A stretch of 64,000 nt of DNA from Streptomyces sp. S4.7 (GCF_010384365.1 NZ_CP048397.1:868001-932000); one strand, 5' to 3'. Shown: positions 48,353 through 61,057, counted from the stretch's first letter. The notes: generated by a model not told the origin, from the letters alone. Made by a program: numbers and translations.

Positions 48353-49411
48353 CTACGTGGCCGTCCGTCCGGCGGACAACCCGTCCCCCTCGGCCACGGT
48401 GGCGGAGCCGTCGTCACCGTCGCCGCTGTGTTCGAAGGGCTTCGCTTCCCCGCTCAACAGCTCCGTGTCGCCCACTCCCCCGGCCCGCGCCGTGGGCGTC
48501 GACGTCTGGGCGATGAACGCGCCCACGAGCACCACGAGACCGCCCAGGATCTGCGGCGCCGACAGGTGCTCGCGGAGCAGGACCCAGGCCAGCACGGTCG
48601 CGATGACCGCTTCCAGACAGGCGACGACACCCGCGACCTGCGGCGAGAGTCTGCGGACGCTGACGACGCCCGTGGCGTACGCGAGCACGGTCGCGATGAG
48701 CACGATCCACCCGAGCAGCAGCGGCGCGGCGACCTCGGACCCTCCCATGTCGGCGCGGCCGGCCAGCAGCGACCAGTCCATGCCCCAGGGCCGGGCGACG
48801 ACGGTGAGTACGAGCGTGCCGATGAGCAGCCCGTACGCGATGACGCCCAGCGGGTCGACCGCGTCGGCCGGGTCCACGGGGTCGCCGCCCTGGTCGGAGA
48901 GGAGGAAGTAGCCGACCTGGCAGCAGGCCGCGGCGAGCGCGAGCAGCAGGCCGATCGCGTCGAAGGAGAGTCCGGACCACACCTCGACGACACAAGCGAG
49001 CCCGCCGACAGCCAGAACGACACCGACGGCCGCGGCGCGGGTGACGGGCCTGCGCCGGACGAAGCGCACCCAGAGCAGGACCAGCGCCGGCGCCAGATAT
49101 TCGACGAGCAGGGCGACGCCGACGGGGATACGGGAGAGCGAGGCGAAGTAGAAGGCCTGCACGCCCGCCACGGCGAACAGCCCGAAGCCCGCCAGCAGCG
49201 CGGGCCTGCGGCGGACGAGGTCACGGTGGCGCCAGGCGAGGGGCAGCATCACCAGCGCGGCTCCGGCGACGCGGAGCCAGACCACGTGCAGCGGATCGAG
49301 CCCCGCTTCGATCAGCGGCTTGGCCGCGACACCTGAACCGCCGAATGCGAAGGCCGACAAGAGAGCGAGTCCCAGGCCGACGCTTCTCCCCTGAGACGCG
49401 TGCATGGACAC
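48353..49411 (-). CDS. EamA/DMT-family transporter
   Basis: 352 aa, ten hydrophobic helices in two EamA repeats (LGLALLSAFAFGGSGVAAKP; later LEAVIATVLAWVLLREHLS), with a polar acidic C-terminal tail of about 45 residues. ATG 49411 and ATG 49405 are both possible. Function as an exporter is likely, substrate unknown. Third EamA protein within 6 kb. Confidence 0.9.
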   Translation of the reverse strand: MSMHASQGRSVGLGLALLSAFAFGGSGVAAKPLIEAGLDPLHVVWLRVAGAALVMLPLAWRHRDLVRRRPALLAGFGLFAVAGVQAFYFASLSRIPVGVALLVEYLAPALVLLWVRFVRRRPVTRAAAVGVVLAVGGLACVVEVWSGLSFDAIGLLLALAAACCQVGYFLLSDQGGDPVDPADAVDPLGVIAYGLLIGTLVLTVVARPWGMDWSLLAGRADMGGSEVAAPLLLGWIVLIATVLAYATGVVSVRRLSPQVAGVVACLEAVIATVLAWVLLREHLSAPQILGGLVVLVGAFIAQTSTPTARAGGVGDTELLSGEAKPFEHSGDGDDGSATVAEGDGLSAGRTAT

Positions 49412-49489
49412 ATCATGTCAGTCGGCGTCAGGAGCATCGGCACTTTCACACCTGTCGAGACGGATCGTCGCCGCCTGTCGCGAGTTTTG

Positions 49490-50041
49490 TCACACTCCGT
49501 GAGAGGCATCCGCGATACGGCCGGTCAGCGCCCGCGCGTCCACTCCGGCCCGTTCGAGCACGTTCACCGCGCGGCAGGACCGGTCGGACGCGAGCGCGTC
49601 GAGCAGATCGAGACCACCGGCCCTGGGCTCGCCTCGCCGCCGGGCCCGTTCGACGGTGCCCTCCATGACGGTGACGGCCGAAGGCGACCAGCCGGGGACC
49701 GCGGGCGTCGCCACGACGGGGACCGAGCCCGAGTCCTCCACCGTCCCCTGCCAGCGCAGCCCGTAGCCGATGCTCCGCTGGACGAGATAGCCGAAGACAC
49801 GGGCGACCTGCGGACCGCCGTCGAACGCCCCGCGCACCTCGGGGTCCGACTCCAGCAGCGAGTGGAGCAGATGGGCGGTGTCTATCTGCCGGTCGCCGTC
49901 CCGGTGCGCCCTCCTGCGCGCTCCCGACACGACGGCGGCGAGCTCGGCGGAGAGTCCGGCGTCGATGTCAGCGCGGATCGAGACGGCGGAGACAACGGTC
50001 GAATCGGACTGTTCGGGCAACCAAGGGGTAGGGCTCTGCAC
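49490..50041 (-). CDS. Clp N-terminal (Clp_N)-like protein
   Basis: 183 aa related to the double N-terminal repeat of ClpA/ClpC (ELAAVVSGARRRAHRDGDRQIDTAHLLHSLL; second repeat GGLDLLDALASDRSCRAVNVLERAG, given here in part: DTAHLLHSLLES and LDLLDALASDRS). No ATPase domain follows, so it may bind Clp substrates or act as an adaptor. GTG 50041 has GAGGTGG upstream. Stands alone. Confidence 0.75.
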   Translation of the reverse strand: MQSPTPWLPEQSDSTVVSAVSIRADIDAGLSAELAAVVSGARRRAHRDGDRQIDTAHLLHSLLESDPEVRGAFDGGPQVARVFGYLVQRSIGYGLRWQGTVEDSGSVPVVATPAVPGWSPSAVTVMEGTVERARRRGEPRAGGLDLLDALASDRSCRAVNVLERAGVDARALTGRIADASHGV

Positions 50042-50279
50042 ACTCCCACCTCACCAGCCGGCCGGTGGGGAAAACATCCCCGGCGGGGAGCATTCGAGCA
50101 TCCCACCGAAGTTGGGCACAGCAGTGCGCCCTCTCCTCCTTACGAATGAGATCTCGCTCCGACGCGCAGAAGGGGCGCGCGCCGCCTTGCCTCACACCCC
50201 GGCGCGACCGTCGCTGCGGAGGCTCCGTCCCCCAGGTACGACGATGCCGCCACGACCGCCGGGGGAGATCCGATGTGGG

Positions 50280-50531
50280 ATGCCCGCCCTGCTCGCGGTC
50301 GACGGACGGCAGTACGTGTACCGCGTGTACGCGCCGGCCGACGCCCTGCGCGGCGATGTGCTCCGGGCGGCGTTCCACTGCCACGACGAGGGTCCGCACC
50401 CCCGGGCGAGCTACCGTTTCGACTCGGCGGAACTCCGGCGGCTCCGGCCTGCGGCCCGGCCGGGCATCACGGACCGGAGACGACGAAGAGGCCCCGCGAC
50501 GATCTCGGTGATCGTCGCGGGGCCCTTGTGA
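50280..50531 (+). CDS. hypothetical protein
   Basis: 83-codon frame (ATG 50280, GGGGGAG about 11 nt upstream) reading MPALLAVDGRQYVYRVYAPA and later FHCHDEGPHP, a composition typical of a real small protein. Its last 15 codons run into the terminator hairpin at 50490-50524, so the true end of the domain is earlier. No family recognised. Confidence 0.45.
   Translation: MPALLAVDGRQYVYRVYAPADALRGDVLRAAFHCHDEGPHPRASYRFDSAELRRLRPAARPGITDRRRRRGPATISVIVAGPL
50490..50524. terminator. hairpin at end of PadR gene
   Basis: Perfect 14-bp stem GGCCCCGCGACGAT with its complement and loop CTCGGTG. It lies 38 nt beyond the PadR stop (leftward) and at the end of the small rightward frame, so it can serve both. 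Confidence 0.8.
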
Positions 50532-50562
50532 GCCGTACGGGGCCAAGGTGCACCCGTCGGGG

Positions 50563-51168
50563 TCAGTCCTCGTCGGCGAGGATCAGATAGAGCCTCTTGC
50601 GGGCGTCGTTGATGACGGCGAGAGCCTTGGTGCGCTGGTCGGCGGAGCCGGTCTTCCAGACCTGCCCGAACGCCTCCATCAGGCCGAAGCCGGCCTGCCG
50701 GATCTCGTTCATCGTCTCCCAGTCGACCCCGCGCCCGGCCTCTTCCCACGGGGCGTCGGGCCCCGATTCGGCCTCGGCGCGACCGGCCTCGGTCAGTGTG
50801 AAGAGATTCTTTCCGCCCTCGCTGCGGCTGGTGATGAGCCCCTCGTCCTCCAGGAGCTGGAGGGTCGGGTAGACCGAACCGGGGCTCGGGCGCCAGGCGC
50901 CCGAGCTGCGCTCGCCGATCTCCTGGATCATCTCGTAGCCGTGCATCGGCCGGTCCTTCAGCAGCGCCAGGATCGACGCGCGCACATCGCCGCGCCGCGC
51001 CCTGCCCCTGCCTCCGCCACGGCCTCGTCCGCCACCCCCGAAGGGGGGTCCGAAGTTCGGCCCGAACGGGCCGAAGGCTCCGCGCCGCCCATCGAAGTCG
51101 CCCCGACCCCGATGGCCGGGCCCGCACTGCCCATGTCCGTGATCTTGCTCGTGTCCATGTGAACGCAT
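50563..51168 (-). CDS. PadR-family transcriptional regulator
   Basis: 201 aa. A His/Gly/Arg-rich N-terminus (about 60 residues) precedes the PadR winged helix (ASILALLKDRPMHGYEMIQE, SPGSVYPTLQLLEDEGLI) and a C-terminal helical dimerisation part. The His-rich start (HGHEQDHGHGQCGPGH) could bind metal. A nested palindrome lies just upstream, probably for autoregulation. Divergent from the PhzF gene with 150 nt between them. Confidence 0.9.
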   Translation of the reverse strand: MRSHGHEQDHGHGQCGPGHRGRGDFDGRRGAFGPFGPNFGPPFGGGGRGRGGGRGRARRGDVRASILALLKDRPMHGYEMIQEIGERSSGAWRPSPGSVYPTLQLLEDEGLITSRSEGGKNLFTLTEAGRAEAESGPDAPWEEAGRGVDWETMNEIRQAGFGLMEAFGQVWKTGSADQRTKALAVINDARKRLYLILADED

Positions 51169-51183
51169 CGCTACGCTCCTCCC

Positions 51184-51224
51184 ATCGTTGATCAGTCGCG
51201 AATCTATCGCGATGGCTCAACGAT
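51184..51224. promoter_or_regulatory. nested palindrome, probable PadR operator
   Basis: Outer arms ATCGTTGA / TCAACGAT enclose two TCGCGA half-sites (51196-51201, 51207-51212) separated by ATCTA. Placed 15-56 nt upstream of the PadR start and facing the PhzF gene. Confidence 0.55.
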
Positions 51225-51318
51225 ATATCGGAACAGTTCGTTGAGCAACCACCTTCGATGCCAGCCGTCCGGAATTGGCCTTGGCCTGCGGTTTCCGCGC
51301 TCTCCTACGGTGCGGAGC

Positions 51319-52140
51319 ATGCGTATTCGAATCGTCGACGCGTTCACCGACCGCCCCTTCGCCGGCAACCCCGCGGGGGTGCTGATCCTCGACACCGGCC
51401 CGTTCCCCGACGACACCTGGCTCCAGCGGGTCGCCAGGGAGGTGAACCTGTCGGAGACGGCGTTCGCCCATCCACTGGCGCCCGGCGGCGAGGCCGACTG
51501 GGCGCTGCGCTGGTTCACCCCGGCGACCGAGGTCGACATGTGCGGGCACGCCACACTCGCCACCGCCCACGTGCTGCGCACCGCCGGACTCGCGTCGGGC
51601 CCGATCCGCTTCGCCGCGCGCTGCGGCGTACTCGGCGCCACCACTCACGACGACGGAGGGCTGACCCTCGACTTCCCGACATCGTCGCTGACCCCGGTCG
51701 CGGTCCCGGACGGCGTTCCCGCGGCCCTGGGCGCCGCCCCGGTCTCGGTGCACGACACCGCGTCGCACATCGGTGATCTGCTGGTGGAGCTGGCGGACGA
51801 GCGGACCGTACGGGAACTGACACCGGACATCCGGTCGCTCGGAGCCCTCTCCCGGCGCGGCGTCGTCGTCACGGCGGCGGCCGAGGACCCGGCCCGCGGC
51901 TACGACTTCGTGTCGCGCGGATTCTTCCCGGGCGTCGGCATCGACGAGGACCCGGTCACGGGCAGCGCGCACACGGCGCTCGCCCCGTTCTGGTCGGCCC
52001 GCCTCGGCCGCGACGAACTCACGGGTCTCCAGGGGTCCGCCCGCACCGGCCTCGTCCGCACCTTGCTACGCGGCGCCCGGACGCTGCTCACGGGCCACGC
52101 GGTCACCGTCATCGACGGCGAACTGCTCGCGGCCCCCTGA
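51319..52140 (+). CDS. PhzF-family isomerase/epimerase
   Basis: 273-aa diaminopimelate-epimerase-fold protein of the PhzF group: VDAFTDRPFAGNPAGV, LSETAF (catalytic Glu), RWFTPATEVDMCGHATLA and EDPVTGSAH. PhzF itself isomerises a dihydro-anthranilate in phenazine synthesis, but most relatives have unknown substrates. No other phenazine genes are present. ATG 51319 is used; no strong ribosome site is seen, so the transcript may be leaderless. Confidence 0.9.
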   Translation: MRIRIVDAFTDRPFAGNPAGVLILDTGPFPDDTWLQRVAREVNLSETAFAHPLAPGGEADWALRWFTPATEVDMCGHATLATAHVLRTAGLASGPIRFAARCGVLGATTHDDGGLTLDFPTSSLTPVAVPDGVPAALGAAPVSVHDTASHIGDLLVELADERTVRELTPDIRSLGALSRRGVVVTAAAEDPARGYDFVSRGFFPGVGIDEDPVTGSAHTALAPFWSARLGRDELTGLQGSARTGLVRTLLRGARTLLTGHAVTVIDGELLAAP

Positions 52141-52165
52141 GCCCACGGCTGCCGGCGCCCGCCCG

Positions 52166-52966
52166 CTACGGCGTCGGCAGCCAGTCCACGTGTCCGGCCA
52201 GCAGCGCGTATCCGACGAAGGCCACGATGTCGAGCAGCGCGTGCGCCACCACCAGCGGTCCGACCCGCCCCCAGCGCCGGTAGGCCAGGACGAACACCAC
52301 GCCCATCACCATGTTCCCGATGAAACCGCCGACGCCCTGGTACAGGTGGTAGGAGCCACGCAGCACCGAACTCGCCACCAGGGCGGCCATCGGTGTCCAC
52401 CCCAACTGATCGAGTCTGCGCAGCAGATATCCGACGACGATGACCTCTTCGAGTACGGAGTTCTGCACCGCGGACAGGATCAGTACGGGGAACTTCCACC
52501 ACACCTCGGGCAGTGATTCCGGTACCACGGTGAGGTTGAACCCGGCAGCGCGCGAGGCGATGTAGAAGGCGAGCCCGGCGCTTCCGATGCCGGCGGCGAT
52601 CAGCGCGCCACGGCCGAGATCGAACCAGGGCCGGCGTCGGTCGAACCCCATGTCGCGGAGTCCACTGCCCTCTCTGAGCAACAGGTGCGCCACCAGTACC
52701 ACAGGCACCAACGAGCTCGCGATGCCGAACAGTTGCCAGGCGAGATCGAGCCATGGGCGTCCGGGGGCGTGCGAACCGTTGAGCGTGGCCGCCTGATCGC
52801 TCAGCCCGCCGGGCTTGGTGACCGATCCGACAAAGCTGATCAGCGCCGACACCCCGCTCGCTCCCAGCGACAGCGCCAGGACGATCAGCACCTCGGACCG
52901 CAGCATCCTGGGCGACAGGCCTTCTTGGGGAAGAGAATCGGCCACGCGGCCCGCCTCCGACTGCAC
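52166..52966 (-). CDS. CPBP-family intramembrane metalloprotease
   Basis: 266-aa membrane protein with about eight hydrophobic segments. The CAAX/Abi motifs are visible: NSVLEEVIVVGYLLRRL (EExxxxxxLLR), SYHLYQG (His) and VVAHALLDIV (His, Asp). Members cleave membrane peptides or prenylated proteins; many act in bacteriocin immunity. Start ATG 52966. Convergent with the PhzF gene, 25 nt between stops. Confidence 0.88.
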   Translation of the reverse strand: MQSEAGRVADSLPQEGLSPRMLRSEVLIVLALSLGASGVSALISFVGSVTKPGGLSDQAATLNGSHAPGRPWLDLAWQLFGIASSLVPVVLVAHLLLREGSGLRDMGFDRRRPWFDLGRGALIAAGIGSAGLAFYIASRAAGFNLTVVPESLPEVWWKFPVLILSAVQNSVLEEVIVVGYLLRRLDQLGWTPMAALVASSVLRGSYHLYQGVGGFIGNMVMGVVFVLAYRRWGRVGPLVVAHALLDIVAFVGYALLAGHVDWLPTP

Positions 52967-53127
52967 AGCTGCCTCCAGTTGACTAATCGCGCCGCAAGCC
53001 CCTTCCCGTCCCGCTAGTGTCTCGAATGCGGGTACGAAGATCGCGCTACACGTCGGGGGACGGGCGTTTTACAGCGGGCCGAGGTCCCCCATTTTCCTTG
53101 TTCAGGTCAAGGAGGGGCACCACCGCC

Positions 53128-54888
53128 ATGGAACGTCACAGCTTGCCCGACGACGAGACGACGGACAGCACCAGGGGCCGTCGCCCGCGCCGTCGCACCG
53201 TACTGATCGCCACGGCTCTCGTGCTGAGCGTGGCGGCGGGGACGGGTGTGGCCGCGCAGAGCGGTCTGCTGTCCTTCTCCGACGGCTGCAAGGGCTCGGC
53301 CGTGCGGATCGACCTGGCGGCCTCGCCGGACATCGCCCCCGCCGTGCGGGCAGTCGCCGACGACGCCCGCAGGAACAGGGTCACCTCCGACGGCCGCTGC
53401 GTCGACGTCCGCGTCGACGCGCGCGAGAACTACGAGATCGCCGACGGTCTCGCCACCGGCACGAGCGCCCCGGACTACGAGGTCTGGCTGCCCGACTCCG
53501 ACGTGTGGGTCGAGCGCGCCCTGGACGCGGGCGACGGCGTCGCGCTGACACCCGCGGGCAACGCGGCGACCACACCGGTGACCCTGGCCGCGGTCCCCGC
53601 CGCCGGCACGAAGCTCGGCTGGCCCGAGAAGACGTACACCTGGGCGGAGTTGACGGGCGCCGCGGCCGGCAAGGACGCGCTGCGGCTCGGCGCGGCCGAT
53701 CCGTCGCGCAGCGCCACCGGGCTGCTCGCGTTCAGCAGCGTCGTCGGGTCGACGCGCGAGGAGGACCCGGACAGCGACAGCCGGATCGCCGCCACCGCCG
53801 AGGCGCTGGCGGAGCGGGTGTCCGAATCGGACGGCCAGGTGGTCAGGTCACTGGTACGCGGCACCGCGGACAACGCGCGGGGCAACGAGGCGGTGTTCCT
53901 CACCGAACAGGCGGCGTTCGTCCACAACTCCGCCGACGACGGCGGCTCCGACCTCCAGCTGTTCTATCCGACGGACGCGGCCCCGGTGCTCAACTACCCG
54001 CTGAACCTGGTCAACGAGCCCGACCTGACCACGGAGGAGAGCCGCGCCGCGATGCGGTTCGTCTCCCTCCTGAATGAGGACGGGCCCCAGCGGACGATGG
54101 CGGAGCACGGGTTCCGTACGGGTCACTCCGTGGTGCCCGGCGGTCTGGTCCGTACGGCGGGCGGGCGGGCGCCGCAGCCGTTCGCCCTGACGAAGGCGCA
54201 GCCCCCGGCGGCCGACATGGTCGACGAGACGCTCGGCATGTGGACGGTCACCGTGCAGGACGCGCGGCTGACCGTCGTCGTGGACACCTCGGAGTCGATG
54301 GCCGGGCCCGTGCCGGGCCGTGGCGGCGAGTCCCGGATGGACGTCACGAAGACGTCGATGCTCCAGACCCTGGCCCAGTTCACGCCGGCGGACGAGGTGG
54401 GCCTGTGGGACTTCGCGGCGGGGCTCGACGGCGCGAAGGACTTCCGCAAGCTGGCGGAGACCGCGCCCCTCGGAGAGCGCGCCAACGACGGCGTCGTCCA
54501 CCGCGAAAGCCTCTCGGACGCGGTCTCCGCGCTGGCGCCGGTGCCGACCGGGTCGGCGACGGGTATGTACGACACGACGCTGGCGGCCTTCAAGGAGGCC
54601 CAGTCGTCGTACGTGAGCGGCAAGTGCAACGCGGTCATCATCCTCTCCGGCGGCCCGGACACGGACACCGCGGCCCGCACGGCCCTGATGGACGAACTGC
54701 GAAAACTGGCCGACCCCCGGCGCCCCGTCCCCCTGATCGCCATCGCCGTCGGCCCGGAGGCGGACCGCGAGGAGATGGACGAGGTCGCCAGAATCACCGG
54801 CGGCGCGGGTTACGAGGTGAGCGACCCGTCGGAGATCCAGGCGGTGATGATCGAGGCGATCATGTCGGTGGGCGGCACCAAGCGGTAG
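53128..54888 (+). CDS. exported solute-binding-like protein with von Willebrand A domain
   Basis: 586 aa. An Arg-rich start and one hydrophobic segment (about 26-46) suggest export with membrane anchoring. Residues about 55-355 look like an extracellular solute-binding fold (KGSAVRIDLAASPDIAP). From about 375 a VWA domain carries the MIDAS pattern DTSESMAG and ends with IILSGGPDTDT. Pairing of both domains is common in Streptomyces and usually described as substrate-binding and VWA protein of unknown ligand. ATG 53128 is chosen; the GGAGG is 13 nt upstream. Confidence 0.85.
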   Translation: MERHSLPDDETTDSTRGRRPRRRTVLIATALVLSVAAGTGVAAQSGLLSFSDGCKGSAVRIDLAASPDIAPAVRAVADDARRNRVTSDGRCVDVRVDARENYEIADGLATGTSAPDYEVWLPDSDVWVERALDAGDGVALTPAGNAATTPVTLAAVPAAGTKLGWPEKTYTWAELTGAAAGKDALRLGAADPSRSATGLLAFSSVVGSTREEDPDSDSRIAATAEALAERVSESDGQVVRSLVRGTADNARGNEAVFLTEQAAFVHNSADDGGSDLQLFYPTDAAPVLNYPLNLVNEPDLTTEESRAAMRFVSLLNEDGPQRTMAEHGFRTGHSVVPGGLVRTAGGRAPQPFALTKAQPPAADMVDETLGMWTVTVQDARLTVVVDTSESMAGPVPGRGGESRMDVTKTSMLQTLAQFTPADEVGLWDFAAGLDGAKDFRKLAETAPLGERANDGVVHRESLSDAVSALAPVPTGSATGMYDTTLAAFKEAQSSYVSGKCNAVIILSGGPDTDTAARTALMDELRKLADPRRPVPLIAIAVGPEADREEMDEVARITGGAGYEVSDPSEIQAVMIEAIMSVGGTKR

Positions 54889-54904
54889 CCCTTGGTACTC
54901 GACG

Positions 54905-56425
54905 TCAGGCGGACAGGTCAGGCATGCGGGCCGGGGCCGGGAAGCCCACCGGCCAGGTATGGACCGGGTCTCCCTGGTGCATGAGTTCGGCGTAGCGCCG
55001 CGTCGTCGCGGCGAGTGCCGCCTCTCGGCGGAGGCCGGCCTCCTGGGCCCGGTGGTAGGTGTCCACCTGCCACGAGGCACCGTTCACACGGCGCTCGCAG
55101 CGTCCCTCGATGACCCCGAGGTAGAAGTCGCGGTCGGCCGGTTCCACGTTCCACGCGTCGAGCCCCGCCGCCGCGAGCGGCAGCAGTTCGTCGCGGACGA
55201 GCCGGACCGCCGACACCTCGGCGACGCCGCCGCCGCGAGGCCACCGGAGCCGGGCCTCGATGCCGTCGCGGCACGCGGTCTCGAAGTTCCGCTCGGCGGC
55301 GGCGAACGGCAGCCGGGTCCACACGGGCCTGTCCTCCTCGGCGAGCGCGCGCACCAGACCGTAGTAGAAGGCGGCGTTCGCGACGACGTCCGTGACGGTC
55401 GGCCCGGCGGGCAGGACGCGGTTCTCGACCCGCAGATGGGGAAGGCCGTCCGCGACGTCGTACACGGGCCTGTTCCACCGGTACACGGTGCCGTTGTGCA
55501 GCACCAGCTCCGCGAGGCGCGGCGTACCGCCCTCGTCCAGGACCTGGTGCGGGTCCTCGTCGTCGCTCATCGGCAGCAGCGGCGGGAAATAGCGCAGATT
55601 CTCCTCGAAGAGGTCGTACGCGGAGTCGATCCAGCGTTCGCCGAACCAGGTCCGCGGCCGGACGCCCTGCGCCTGCAGCTCCGGCGGCCGGGTGTCGGTC
55701 GCCTGGAGGAAGAGCGGCGGCCTCGACTCGCGCCACAGCTCCTTCCCGAACAGGAAAGGCGCGTTGGCGCCGACCGCGATCTGCACGGCGGCCACGCACT
55801 GCGCCGCGTTCCACACGTCGGCGAAACGGTCCGGTGTGACCTGGAGATGCAACTGCACCGACGTACAGGCGGATTCGGGCGCGATCGAGGGTGAGCTGCA
55901 CGTGAGCCGTTCCACCCCGTCGATGTCGAGCGCGAAATCCTCGCCCCGCGCGGCCACCATCTGGTCGTTGAGAAGTGTGTAGCGGTCCGCGTCCGAGAGG
56001 TTCGTCGAGACCACGTCGTCGAAGGAGAGCGTCGGCAGAATGCCGATCATCACAATCCCGGCGTCGACCTCATTCGCTTTGCGATGGGCGTATCCGAGCC
56101 CTGTGCGCAGTTCTTCCGCGAGCTGGTCGAGAACACGTCCACCGAGCCGGTGCGGTGCGATATTCACTTCCAGATTGAACATTCCGAGTTCCGTCTGGAA
56201 ATCACGACTGGCGATCCGCTCAAGCACTTCCGCATTCATCATGCGCGGCATCCCGTCGGGACCGGCGAGATTCAGCTCGATCTCCAGACCCATCAGATTC
56301 CGGGGCCTGTCGAACCGCTTCTCCCCCAGCAGCCGCCCCAGCACCGCGAGGCACTGCTGGAGCTTCGCCCGGTATTTCTGCCGATCGGACAGGCCGGTAC
56401 CGCCCGATTCGACCTTCTCCCCCAT
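54905..56425 (-). CDS. glutamate-cysteine ligase-family (GCS2-like) protein
   Basis: 506 aa carboxylate-amine ligase-like protein. Typical parts are NLMGLEIELNLA (Glu metal/ATP ligands), SRDFQTELGMFNLEVNI, SVQLHLQV and RVENRVLPAGPT. The usual partners for mycothiol or ergothioneine are not adjacent, so the amide it forms is unknown. ATG 56425 follows GGAGG (9 nt). Convergent with the VWA gene (16 nt between stops). Confidence 0.88.
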   Translation of the reverse strand: MGEKVESGGTGLSDRQKYRAKLQQCLAVLGRLLGEKRFDRPRNLMGLEIELNLAGPDGMPRMMNAEVLERIASRDFQTELGMFNLEVNIAPHRLGGRVLDQLAEELRTGLGYAHRKANEVDAGIVMIGILPTLSFDDVVSTNLSDADRYTLLNDQMVAARGEDFALDIDGVERLTCSSPSIAPESACTSVQLHLQVTPDRFADVWNAAQCVAAVQIAVGANAPFLFGKELWRESRPPLFLQATDTRPPELQAQGVRPRTWFGERWIDSAYDLFEENLRYFPPLLPMSDDEDPHQVLDEGGTPRLAELVLHNGTVYRWNRPVYDVADGLPHLRVENRVLPAGPTVTDVVANAAFYYGLVRALAEEDRPVWTRLPFAAAERNFETACRDGIEARLRWPRGGGVAEVSAVRLVRDELLPLAAAGLDAWNVEPADRDFYLGVIEGRCERRVNGASWQVDTYHRAQEAGLRREAALAATTRRYAELMHQGDPVHTWPVGFPAPARMPDLSA

Positions 56426-56936
56426 CGGAGGGTTCCTCCTTCACGTCGCCGTCCCGGACCGCCCCGGGCATCGCTTCACGATCGATAGTGCCCAGACTGA
56501 GTGATCCATAACGCCCCGTTTGCCCGCCGCGCCGGGTAGAGTGGACAGAACGGCCACGCGGCACATTCCTTGGGCATGGGCAGTGAGCAATTTCACTGCC
56601 CGCTTCGGCGGCAGAAAACGCGGACAGGTTTCGGCCTACCGTTCCGGCTGAATAACCCCAGGCCACGAGCCTGCGTTCACCGTTCATCTCACGGTTCATC
56701 GATGACGATTCCGAGCGAGATGGACCGGATATGCCCTTGTGCGCAATACGGGCGACAGCTAGAAGAAACATTCTGTGAACACGCATCGTATAAAGTGTGT
56801 GGGAACGAGGCAGAGAGTCGGAGCCCGGCCACGGCCTTGGGCCCTCCTCTGACCACGTGCGCCGACAGCGACGTCCGCACCCGCACCCCGCATCACAGAC
56901 GCTTGACCGTGCCTACTGAGCGAGAGGCAACCCATC
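56426..56936. other. 511-bp gap without recognised gene
   Basis: Less GC-rich than its surroundings. It should hold the promoters of the leftward ligase gene and the rightward gene at 56937. A possible -10 (TATAAA, about 56789-56794) is seen. Short frames here lack coding character, and I see no RNA gene. Confidence 0.5.
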
Positions 56937-57542
56937 ATGCCGCTGCATGTCCCCCTGGCTCCAGCGCCCGCCCTGCGCAGCGTCCTCGCGGCACTCGGTT
57001 CTCCCACCGCCGTGCGCGAGGCCCGCACACCCGCTCTCCGGTCCGTCCAGGGACCGCTGAGCCCCGAACTGCCCCTTCCGGTACACGTACTGGAACAGAT
57101 CGCCCCGAGCAGTGACGCGCCCCAGACCCGGCTGGCCGGCTGGCGCTTCCTGATCCACAGCGGCGATCGTGCCGTCGCGGCGGCCGACACGATGCTCACC
57201 CCGGACGGCTGGGCGTTCTCGCGCTTCTTCGAGGGCCCCTACATCTCCGCCACCCAGCGGGCGGTCCGCCAGGCCGAGACCCTGAACTCCCCGTACCAGC
57301 CACGTCTGCTCTCGGTCCCCGGGCTCTACATGCTCACGCTGTGGCTGCATCAGGACGTCGAGGCGGACGCCTCGGCCGGCGCCCCGGCCCCGGCGGATCT
57401 CCTGATCCCGCTCGCTCCCGCCCCGCCGGGCATCGTGGCCCACCGGCCGCACCGGGTCGCCGATCTGCTCCCGATGATGGGCCTGCGCCTGACCTCGGAA
57501 CTCCCGGCGGCCCCGGCCTCGCTGCTGAGCACTCCCGCCTGA
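56937..57542 (+). CDS. conserved hypothetical protein
   Basis: 201 aa, soluble, no signal or membrane segment. Segments such as GWRFLIHSGDRAVAAADTML and WAFSRFFEGPYISATQRAV look like a compact domain found in many streptomycetes, but I cannot name it. ATG 56937 follows GAGAGG (9 nt). A strong terminator 74 nt past the stop marks a monocistronic unit. Confidence 0.8.
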   Translation: MPLHVPLAPAPALRSVLAALGSPTAVREARTPALRSVQGPLSPELPLPVHVLEQIAPSSDAPQTRLAGWRFLIHSGDRAVAAADTMLTPDGWAFSRFFEGPYISATQRAVRQAETLNSPYQPRLLSVPGLYMLTLWLHQDVEADASAGAPAPADLLIPLAPAPPGIVAHRPHRVADLLPMMGLRLTSELPAAPASLLSTPA

Positions 57543-57615
57543 GCGGTGCCGGTGGTCCGACGACGGACCACCGGCGTCCGGACCGCCTCCCGAGCGTCCC
57601 GAGCGCCTTAGCCTT

Positions 57616-57653
57616 AGAATGCCCCGTGACCCCCACCGGTCACGGGGCATTCT
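57616..57653 (+). terminator. strong hairpin terminator
   Basis: Perfect 16-bp stem AGAATGCCCCGTGACC with its complement, a 6-nt loop (57632-57637), followed by GTTTGCC. Ends the transcript of the preceding hypothetical gene. Confidence 0.88.
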
Positions 57654-57893
57654 GTTTGCCCATCCGGACTAGTCCCGATGAGCCACCCCGAACCACCCGA
57701 ACGGACACCCCAGTTGGGCTGAACCGTCCGGGCGGGTGACACGTCCTTAAGCAGAGACAAGCGCTGCCGCGAAATCCCTGCGGAACGACGCCCGTGGCGC
57801 AACACTGGGGTACGGACCAATAGAAACCGGGGGGCGGCCATGAATACATCGAGCCGCAGGACAGTCACCACGACGCAGCGAAAGAAACCGCCC

Positions 57894-58100
57894 ATGTGCC
57901 AGCATCAGCCAGTCTGCCCGACAGCCGAGTCAGCCGACCGGGAAGCCGCGCGACTCGCGGCCCACCACCCCGAACAGGGCTGGAGCCTGCTGTGCAACGG
58001 CGTTCTTCTCTTCGAGGACACCGGCGAGTTGCTGCCCGACGGCCAGATCATCGCGCCGCACCGGCCGTCCGCGAGCGGGCAGGTGATGACGGCGGCCTGA
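57894..58100 (+). CDS. DUF5999-type small protein
   Basis: 68-aa protein starting MCQHQPVCPTAESADREAAR and containing GWSLLCNGVLLFEDTGELL, a very conserved Streptomyces small protein with an N-terminal Cys/His pattern that may bind metal. ATG 57894 is the family start; an in-frame ATG at 57840 would add 18 residues. Function unknown. The 240 bp between the terminator and this gene hold its promoter only, as far as I can see. Confidence 0.82.
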   Translation: MCQHQPVCPTAESADREAARLAAHHPEQGWSLLCNGVLLFEDTGELLPDGQIIAPHRPSASGQVMTAA

Positions 58101-58171
58101 CGCCGTCCGTACCAAGGGGGGCCGGCCGGAGAGCTCACTCCGCACCGGCCCCGACGCAGTTGTGCCGTCCG

Positions 58172-61057
<2,886 letters not shown>

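Noticed and set aside
50273..50590. Alternative frame from ATG 50273
   Set aside because: Its ATG has good spacing to GGGGGAG, but the product is Arg-rich filler and runs through the terminator into the PadR gene.
56570..57115. 181-codon frame overlapping the gap before the gene at 56937
   Set aside because: No coding character, no ribosome site, and it overlaps the better-supported gene in another frame.
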